Source of the DNA: a virus
Length of the DNA: 20,874 nucleotides
IMG/VR virus record: IMGVR_UViG_3300028173_000072
Location: 1 to 20,874 of that record
Reading direction: 5' to 3' (one strand)
Positions 1 to 8,600 of this stretch are shown piece after piece. The notes under the pieces were generated by a model that worked only from the letters and a program-made list of their open reading frames with translations, was not told the DNA's origin and searched no databases. Position numbers and translations under genes: made by a program. How positions within the stretch are numbered: the stretch's first letter is position 1; every line of letters starts with the position of its first letter.

Positions 1-2
1 CT

Positions 3-806
3 GATGCTCAGGGCGCAGACATGGGATTAGATTCACTGGAGACCCAGGATTATAACTCAGCACTTGGGGGTGAAACAGGTGGTTTTTCAAATACTACCAC
101 TCAGCCAAGAGCCGGTTTAAAGACAGGTGGCACAGGTAACGCCAACCAAGTTAAAGGTGGTGGCGGTGGTAATAATGCTGGGCCTAACTCATCAACAACT
201 TGGACTGAGGCATTCCAGAAGGGGTTCAGTAAAGATAACACAATGAAAGCTGCTATGAATATGGGTGGAAACTTACTGTCAAACGCATTAATATCAAACG
301 AATTACCAGCCGAACAGCAAGCGCAGATTAACGCCGCTCAGGCTGTGGTTGACCGCTTAGAGGCACAGGGCGCAGAGGTTGATGAATTAAAGTTAGCCGC
401 CGCTAAGCTAGCCCTACGTGATGCTAACAACATCAGCATCGAGTGGTTAAGACAGCAGAAATACGCACAGGCTAAGAACAGAGGTTCACGACAAACACGA
501 GATGCAGTACGTATTGCAAGCGCTAAAGGCTACAACCAAGCTGGTATGCCAAACGTATACCGTAGAGGCGGGTTAGAGACCGAGAAGGCTGCATCAACAG
601 CAGGCGAGCAAGCAGCCTTAGGTGCATACGATACTAGAGGTAAGTTATTTGCTCAAGCGAACTCAATGTTCCCAACCTCTACCGGAACCACCGGTTATAG
701 GACAAGTATGCAGAGCATATGGGACGCTGATGCGAAGCGTAAAGAAGACGAGCGTAAAGCATATGGCAGTGTATGGGCAGGCCTAACCGGTCAAGGCATA
801 AGTTAA
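3..806 (+). CDS. Virion-associated protein, probably 5'-incomplete (hypothetical)
   Basis: I do not recognise the family. The frame is open to the left edge. The first ATG, at 21, has only a weak AGG-type site about 8 bases upstream, whereas the next two genes have clear AGGAG sites, so the real start probably lies outside the window; a start at 21 (261 residues) remains possible. From that ATG, roughly the first 60 residues are rich in Gly, Asn and Thr and look disordered. Residues about 95-160 are Ala/Gln/Glu/Lys-rich and probably form a long helix or coiled coil, followed by a basic stretch. There is no signal peptide or membrane segment. It lies 17 bases before the 621-residue gene and two genes before the giant protein. 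By position and composition it may be the smallest of a set of internal virion proteins, comparable in place to T7 gp14. That role is inferred from context only. Confidence 0.6.
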   Translation, partial: DAQGADMGLDSLETQDYNSALGGETGGFSNTTTQPRAGLKTGGTGNANQVKGGGGGNNAGPNSSTTWTEAFQKGFSKDNTMKAAMNMGGNLLSNALISNELPAEQQAQINAAQAVVDRLEAQGAEVDELKLAAAKLALRDANNISIEWLRQQKYAQAKNRGSRQTRDAVRIASAKGYNQAGMPNVYRRGGLETEKAASTAGEQAALGAYDTRGKLFAQANSMFPTSTGTTGYRTSMQSIWDADAKRKEDERKAYGSVWAGLTGQGIS

Positions 807-823
807 ATTCATAGGAGATACAA

Positions 824-2689
824 ATGGGATTATCACTAGGATTTCAACAGGGTGTAGCTGACGGGAGAGCCCGCAATATCTCTGACTTTGAGAACAAGAG
901 GAAATGGCAAGCTGAGGATGAGAGTGCTAACTACTTACGTTACTTACGCCAGCTTGAGGTAGGTAAGCTACAACGCGAAGAGCAATCACGTCAAATGCGC
1001 CAGCAACAATCACAGGATTTATCATATCAACCAGTTGATTCTATGTCCGGCATTATGCCAGTTGGTGACTCATATGAGTATGAGAGAGACCCGGAGTTAC
1101 TTGATATTGACCGACAGTTTAATAGGGAACTAAGACCTGATAATTTGGCTACTACGCCTAGAGCTACACTCGCAGCTAACAACCCTATAAAGATTGCAGA
1201 GGCTGAGAAACTAGCAGAGTTTAGGCGCCTAGCTAAGGGTGACTTAGATTTTATGGGTGTAAATTTAGGAGAGTTAAGCTCCTTACCTGCGATAGAACCT
1301 GGGGAAGGCACGGGCGACCTTGGCCGTATAGGATTAACTAAAACAACCCTTAACAAAGGATTATCCGATATAGGTAAGCGCCTTAGTTCGCGCCGTATAG
1401 CTGAGCCAGGACTATTTGAGTATCAATCCAAGGAGGATAAAACTAATAGTGCTCGTAATAATAAACTGATTAATACTGCAGCATCTTGGTATACCTCAGC
1501 AGAAGCTAAACAATATTTTAGCCATTTTCCGGGGCTCTACCCACAGGCGCAGAAAGCTCCGTATGAGTTCTACACGCTATTTAAAAATAGTCAGGGTGAG
1601 TCAGCAGTAGCTCCCGGTATTACTAGCGGCGACTTTGATTTTGCTGAGATAAGCGGCGACTTTGATTTTGCTGGGGTATCTAATGAGGGCTCCGTGCAGC
1701 CTGTCCCAGAGACAGTAGTCCAGCCGTTTACTCCAGTGGCTGCTACGGATAGTGGAAACATTATTAAGGACAACAAAGGTAGAGTGCGGACAGTAGCGGA
1801 CGGAACATCAACGGACGGAACATCAACGGGCGGTACTCCCACTATAACAGTAGACGGTACTCCCACTACAACAGTAGACGGTACTCCCACTGAGCAACCC
1901 TGGTCTCCGACTGCAACTCCACCCGCAATGCCTATACAAGATACTACAGAGATAGGCCCTGGGTATGAAGCTCAAACGTTAATGACTGAGAGAGATAAGC
2001 TTTCTCGCCTTGCTAATATCTACCGACAGTCAGGCCAGATGGATAAGTTTGATGAGTTAACAACGCAGGCTAATGCTAAGAACCTAGAATCCCTTGTGTC
2101 TATAGGATTTGAGGGGCTACAAGACCTGTCCAATAGAAACAATGGCGGTAAGTTAGCGGGTGTGCTATCACAGATGACGGGGAGCCAGATTCAAATACAA
2201 CCAATGGATGACGGCACTTGGGATATTTACTTTAATGGTAACCTAGCACAATCATCTACAACTGCAGAGCTAACAGACTATGCTAAGACAGTCTTCAATA
2301 GTGCGTACAGAGCATCACAGGCTGCACGATTAGCGAAGTTCCAAGAGTATGAGTTCGAGAAACGCATAGATGCTAAGTATGGTATCCAATCTAAGAACGC
2401 TGAGATTATGAGCCAGATGATGAAAGATATAGCGACGGCTAATAACCAAGGTGACCTTGATAAGTCATTAGAAATATTTAAAAACTCACTTCCAACTGAC
2501 CCTACAGCAGATGGCAATGGCAACTTGTGGTCGCGCAGTGGTAGTACCATAACAGGTATATTCCCTAGGGGGGTAATCGAACCAGGTATTGATGGTGAGG
2601 ATGATAAGACTGTCTATACTAAGTCGTTCAATGTAAATCAGGATTCTAATATTATCCAAGGTATCTTAGCGAATGCGCTAGCAAAATAG
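824..2689 (+). CDS. Putative internal virion protein with Thr/Pro repeat linker
   Basis: A 621-residue protein with no family I can name. The ATG at 824 follows an AGGAGA site with 5 bases of spacing. The N-terminal 75 residues are highly charged and Gln/Arg-rich, probably helical. A low-complexity middle (about residues 265-375) contains two copies of a Ser-Gly-Asp-Phe-Asp-Phe-Ala unit and a run of Gly-Thr-Pro-Thr/Val-Asp-Gly repeats, and looks like a flexible linker. The C-terminal 240 residues look globular and mixed helical. No catalytic motif or membrane segment was seen. It lies 17 bases after the previous gene and 9 bases before the giant gene, so the three are likely co-transcribed. 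By position and size it may be the counterpart of T7 gp15, a middle-sized ejected protein. A tail component is the main alternative. Confidence 0.65.
   Translation: MGLSLGFQQGVADGRARNISDFENKRKWQAEDESANYLRYLRQLEVGKLQREEQSRQMRQQQSQDLSYQPVDSMSGIMPVGDSYEYERDPELLDIDRQFNRELRPDNLATTPRATLAANNPIKIAEAEKLAEFRRLAKGDLDFMGVNLGELSSLPAIEPGEGTGDLGRIGLTKTTLNKGLSDIGKRLSSRRIAEPGLFEYQSKEDKTNSARNNKLINTAASWYTSAEAKQYFSHFPGLYPQAQKAPYEFYTLFKNSQGESAVAPGITSGDFDFAEISGDFDFAGVSNEGSVQPVPETVVQPFTPVAATDSGNIIKDNKGRVRTVADGTSTDGTSTGGTPTITVDGTPTTTVDGTPTEQPWSPTATPPAMPIQDTTEIGPGYEAQTLMTERDKLSRLANIYRQSGQMDKFDELTTQANAKNLESLVSIGFEGLQDLSNRNNGGKLAGVLSQMTGSQIQIQPMDDGTWDIYFNGNLAQSSTTAELTDYAKTVFNSAYRASQAARLAKFQEYEFEKRIDAKYGIQSKNAEIMSQMMKDIATANNQGDLDKSLEIFKNSLPTDPTADGNGNLWSRSGSTITGIFPRGVIEPGIDGEDDKTVYTKSFNVNQDSNIIQGILANALAK
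1625..1678 (+). repeat. 27-bp tandem duplication inside the 621-residue protein gene
   Basis: Two adjacent 27-base units (1625-1651 and 1652-1678) are nearly identical and encode two Ser-Gly-Asp-Phe-Asp-Phe-Ala blocks. The period is a multiple of three, so the reading frame is kept. It probably arose by slippage or unequal recombination in a linker. Confidence 0.85.
1801..1891 (+). repeat. In-frame tandem repeats, 15-bp and 24-bp units
   Basis: Two 15-base units (1801-1815, 1816-1830) are followed directly by two full 24-base units (1831-1854, 1855-1878) and a 13-base partial copy (1879-1891). They encode a Gly-Thr-Ser/Pro-Thr and Val-Asp-Gly-rich linker. All periods keep the frame. The two unit types abut, which points to repeated local expansion. 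Confidence 0.85.
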
Positions 2690-2698
2690 GAGTTAGTT

Positions 2699-5600
2699 AT
2701 GGCTAAAGCAGGATTGAGTGCATTCATGAGCCCAATGTTTGGCGCAATGGATACAGGGCTGAGCTCCACCCCGAACCCGTACATGCCTACGGACGTTTCT
2801 AAAACTATAACGGGCGTTGATAACCTAGGGCCAACGTCAGCAGACATAGCTGTTATGGGTGAGGCGGCACGTACTAAAGCTAACCAGTTCGACATGCCTG
2901 CTATGAACCGCCCAAGTTCAAACGTAGCATACAACCGTTCAACTAAAGAGATGTTTGTTAACGGTTTGTTATTCCCTGCCGAAGACCATCGTGCTGCACT
3001 TGCATCAGTGAACGAATTGACTAAGCCCCCGGTTAGCCCACCAGCTGGAGACTGGCGCCCTGTAGACCAGGGTGAGTACGAGTCATACATTAATAATATA
3101 CAAGACCCAAGCCTCGGCAGGCTAGTAAGTAAGAACTGGGATGTAGGTGTTGACAACTTACAGCTACTCAGCGGTTACTTAATGCAGGCGCTAGGTGCTG
3201 TTGATACAGGGCAGGGTATTGTTGATAACAACCTTAGAGAATTATCCTATAACGAACCATATCAGCGCCTTGCAACTGACATAGAATCGGGTAGTCAGGC
3301 AGTGGATTGGTTTGTATCTAACGGAGCTCAGCTAGCACCAATGCTAGTTGAAACTGCTATCACCACATTGATTGGTGCAGGTATAGGTGGTGCAACCGGC
3401 GGAGGAAACCCTGTCAGTACAGCAGGTGGTGCGCTACTCGGTATGTTTGGTAAGGAAACAGTTAAGAAGGCACTCATTGTGGCTGCGAAGAAGCGTGCAG
3501 CAGGGCAGACTATTACAGCTGCTGAACATAAATTACTACGCGAGGCAACAAGTTTCACTATGGCTGCAGCCGCCAAGAGTCCGGTTGCATTTAGGAAAAC
3601 GTTAGACAAAACAGTAGCAAACACATTATCGCAAGGCAAGCGACAAGCAACAGCAGGTGGTGCAACTATTGCTAACATGACAAACATGTATGGTATTGGT
3701 GTAGGTGATATCTATGGTGAGACGGGTAGTAGAACAGATGCATTCTTAGGTGCTGTACCTTATGCACTGCTAGAGATGATGCCCGAGTTTGCATTAGCTA
3801 AGCGCGTATTTGGTACATCCAAGACTGCTATTAAAGATATCGCAGGTAAGGGCGCTAAGGCTAGAGCCATTGGTAGTCGCGCAGGTACTGGCCTACTAGC
3901 AGGTGGTACTGCTGAGGGTTTAGTTGAAGCCTCACAAGAGGGTATCCTAATCGGGCTTAATGAAGACGTAGATATGAACAGTGAGGAAGGTGCTCATCGT
4001 TTGATTAACTCGTTCGCAGCTGGCTTCGGTATCGGTGGACCTATTGGTAGTGTCGCTAATATCCCAGGGCGGTTTGACCTAGCAGGTACTGACCAAGTTG
4101 ACTTACTTAAACCAAAGGGTGTAGAGGCAGCTGATGTTACTACAGTAGGCGAGGCTGGACCGATGCCTATTGATACACCGCTGTATGATGTGCCAGAGGG
4201 CAACATCGGCGCTACAGCATCAGGGCAACAAGGTTTATTAGGTGTGTTTGGTCCGCAGATGACAGCCGCTGAAATTACAGATAAGATGGGTGTACCAGTT
4301 TCGACTGAGGGTGTACCTACACCAGAGCCTATGACTGTTGAGCAGGAGCAAGAGGCATTTGATTTACAGCGTGAGGAAGCATCGCAAGATGCAGCAAAGG
4401 ATGACTTCAATGAGTTGCAACGCCAAGTGCGACAGATGCGTGCTGACCAGGAACGTGAGGAACGCAGAGAATCTGCGAAACAGGAGCAAGAGCAACAAGA
4501 CTTAGACTCAGCATACGGCGCTGCAGTTAGTGGTGAGACTACAGAGGCGCAGAGACAAGTACAGCAAGACCTAGGGTTAGACGCTACTCCTACCCAGGAC
4601 ACTGAACAGCTAGAGTTCTTCGATGATGAAGACGGAGTAACTAAGAACGCCTTGACTAAAGGTGAGGAAGAATCCAGTTCGACTGGCACAGAGGATAGCA
4701 CCAAGAAACAGAATGAGACCCTCGATAAAGCAATAGATGGGCTTATTGGTGACCCGCAACCTATTGACGACGCCACTGCTGGTGATGCTAAGACATGGAA
4801 TAAAGCTAAGGGTAAAGGCGGTATCACCTGGGCTAACCTAAGTGATGCAGGTAAGAGCGCATGGATTCAAACACGGAAGACACTTAATAAAGACCTACGA
4901 AATACTGCAACATGGGAGCGTGTTGCTAAGCGCATTGAAAAGAACGCCGGAGCAAAACCAACTACTATTAAGAAGGGTGTGGCAACCCTTAAGAAAGGCG
5001 CAGCGAAGGTTAAGGTTGCAGCAAAAGCAACAGCAAAAGCAGCGGGTAAGAACTTAGGTACACCAATCACACCTATCGCGATTGAAGGTGAAGAGACAGA
5101 GAAACCTAAAGTCGCTAAGAAACCTAAGGCTAGTGAGAAACTTAAGGTCGCTAAGAAACCTAAGGTCGCTAAGAAACTTAAGGTCGTGAAGAAACTTAAG
5201 GTCGTGAAGAAACCTAAAGCTAGTGAGAAAGAACTCGCTGGTAACATGCTTAAGAAGAAGACATCACCAACCAAGGACACCCCAAATAAATTCCTAGACT
5301 TACCACCAGCAATGAAACTTAAGTCTAAGCGTAAGACTCAACTGAGTACAGCTGAGACATTACATGTGGGTACGAACAAATCTGTCAAGCTATCCTCGTT
5401 AACCCCCGAACAACTTAATGAACTAGAAGAGTTACGTGCTAACCGCGCTAGTGAATCAGACTTCGAGTCGTTCTTCCAGGAGTTAACTGCAACAGAAGTT
5501 GAGAAAGAAGTAGCCGCTAAGAAAGCTAATAAACTATTAGGTATAGCCACTCAACTAACTGCGAAAGAGCGTAGAGATGCGAAGACTAAGGCAGACAAAG

Positions 5601-8600
5601 TTACAACAACAACTCAAGGCCAAGCTAGAGATGCATGGGATGCACATGGTTTACCTATTAAGTGGGGTGAGCTTAACCATGTACGCCAGCTTGAGGTTAA
5701 GCGGTGGATGGATAGCCATAAGGGCAAGATATCTAAAGTCCAGGCGCTTAGGATTGCTCAAGCTGAAACAGATAGCAAGGGGGCATCTACAGTTAGGGAG
5801 ATAATCACTACGCTGATGCAAGACATCGAGGGTGAGAAGAGCTCTAAGAAGCAGAAGTCTATGCTCACACACGTGATTAACAACTGGCTTCTCAACCTTA
5901 ACCGTGTAGGTAAAGGCCACGTAACGTTCAAAGAAAACCGGGCTGTAGGTAAGTGGTTGAATGAAACAGAGTTTGGCCCTGCAACACGCACGTTTATAGA
6001 CAACACAATAATTTCTAATCTACGAGATAATGAGCCGCGTCCTGCATCTTCTAAGGGGCAGACACACGCATACTTCAAGTACCTAACAAACCAAGGTCTG
6101 CTTGATGATGCACGTTTATCCGACATTGAATTTACAGGCGAGGCTATAGAAGCCCCTAAGGTAAAAGGTAAGGCAAAACCTAAAGCAGTAACAGGCCAGG
6201 ATATAGTTAAAAAGTTACTCCGTGTTAATGCAGCTGGGTATCAGAACGTGAAGCAGGCTAAAGCAAAACTTGATAAGATGTTAGCTGATGTTAGCCAGAA
6301 GATTCTTGATACTACTGTGGTAGACCCCGAACGTGGTACTGTGCTTAGTGATTACATAATCGGTGGTAAGTTCAAAGCTGAGATGCTGGGTAGTAAAGTT
6401 CTTATTAAGACTGATGTACTGAGCAAAGACTCTCGCACTGATGTACAGGCTGCTATCGCTGCAGAGACTAAAATCATAGGTATGAACTCAGTTAGGTTGG
6501 GAGCATTCATAAAACAACTTCGCACTAAGACTAGGGCAGCTAAGAAGGAAGTAGGCATTACTCTCACCATGAGTGAGAACGAACGTGACGATATAATCGA
6601 TAAAAACCCTGCACTCAAGGAAGACTTACGACAGTTAGATGTTGCGCGTAATGTACAGAACGACAAGGCACAGCGTAAGTCTGATGCCACCATTGGTAAG
6701 TATATGCGTGATGATGGTGAGACTATTAACAACCCTCTGTCACTCGGTAAGACTAAACTATTAGTTAAGAAGTGGATTAAGAAACTTAAGGTTAACCCTA
6801 TAGTACGTGTGTTCAGAGACCAGGCTCATATGAAGCAGACTGCTCCGGAGTTATTCAAACGAGCAGTAGCAGCACGAGCTGACGAGTCCTTTGAAGATAC
6901 CTCAGCGATGGGGTACTCATTTGGTAATAACATTATTATATTCAGCGATAGAGTCCCAACTGAGAAGGCACTGAAAGTTGTGTTAGCCCACGAGGTAATA
7001 GGACACAACGGGTTACGAGCTTTATTATCCCCCGCTTCAATCAAAGTAATCCTCAGTAATATCTTAGAGTTTGATACCGTTGTGCGAGCAGAAGCTATAC
7101 GCAGAGCAGACGTATATGGCATAAGTAGACTAGAAGCCGTAGAAGAAATTATTGCTGACTCTGCTGCAGCGATTGATAATAATACACTGCTTAGATTGTG
7201 GGAAGCTATTAAGGGGGCGTTCAAAAAGATATTCAACCATGAGCCTCAACAGTGGGAAGCTAGATACTGGGTACATCACCTACGCAGGTATGCTAGAACA
7301 GGCAAATCATCCTTGGCTACACCTGAGGCTATACTAAAGAACATGGAGACCTTAGTGCAGGATGAGAACTCTGGGCGCTATGCAATGGCTGACACAGCAT
7401 CGACTGCTTCCAACTGGTTACAGACTGCTGCACTCAACCAAGGTATGTCTAATTTCTGGGGGCGCCTTAAAGAACTAACTAATCCAGGTGAACTTAAAGA
7501 CTATATAGATAGAACGGGCGGTATTAACAACGTGACTAATGATGTCATGGAGTTCCTCCAGACGATGGACCACACTGCTCTAAAATCCTTAGGGCTGCAT
7601 GAACTCTACAAGATGTTTGAGAGCCAGGGTAAACAGTCGGGTGACTTAATGAATCGCTGGAACCGCATGATGTCTCGTGTATGGGAGCTAGAGGCCAGTG
7701 GTGGTTTAAGTCAAGTAGAATATAACCAAGTATCTGAACTATTAGCTATGGCATCACTATATAAGGGTGGCAACCTAGATAGCAACCTACTTAGAAAGTA
7801 TGGTGATAAGAAACTATTTGTTATATCAGATGGCGTATGGGTTGAGAACACTGTAGTGACTGATGCTATGAAGCTAGAAGGTAGGGTAACGCTCGCACAG
7901 TTTAAGCAAGGGATTAAGATAAAAGTTAGTGAGACAGAGACTGACGGTGAGATTGAGGCTGAGTTCAGTAAAACGTTTAAGCCAGACTACCTAGCAGGAC
8001 TAACTGAAGATAGTAAAGTCTGGAAAGCCTATAACGAAATCATGGATACCATGACGGACAAGGCTCTGGAGAAACTCAAAGGCCGCCTTGAATCTGCTGA
8101 AGAGGAGCAGGCGGGTGAGCTAAGTAAGTTACGCTTTATCGGCGTTGATAAGGACACACCAACCTTTAGTCGTGGGCAGATGGATACTATCAAAAAGATA
8201 TATGACGTATACAAACGTATCCATTGGGAGAACCCGGACATAGACAAGACAACTGGGTTAAAGATACCTAGTAGAGAAAGCACAGAGAAGGCTGAGACTT
8301 TTCTAATACAGATAACACGGGCCTTCCACAACGACACTAAGCTACAAGACTGGCTAACTAAAAACCCAGATGAGGATTCATTTGAGTTCCTTAACGAACC
8401 TGGTGTCGCCGGTATTGTTAGAGAGTTGCAAGGGTTTAATGATTTAAAACTAGACCTTGATGCACATGTGTACCCTGTGCAGAACACTATCCGAGAGATA
8501 TTCACAACAGATACACTGGTTAAGGATGCTACGCTAGGCGCTGCCCGTTCAATACTAGGCTCTTACGTACCACTGTGGCGTAAGGGTAAGTACCAAGTTA

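Noticed and set aside
1801-1891. Tandem repeats considered as a CRISPR or iteron array
   Set aside because: Units are contiguous without spacers, keep the reading frame and encode a low-complexity linker inside a gene.
2638-3156. Antisense frame of 172 residues across the junction of the 621-residue and giant genes
   Set aside because: No recognisable motif, and it opposes the strong ribosome binding site and start of the giant gene. It is a shadow frame.
3994-4827. Long antisense frame (277 residues) inside the giant gene
   Set aside because: It is Ser/Cys/Pro-rich as expected for the reverse of a Gln/Ala/Asp-rich coding strand, has no ribosome binding site pattern in context, and lies wholly within a gene with clear domains.
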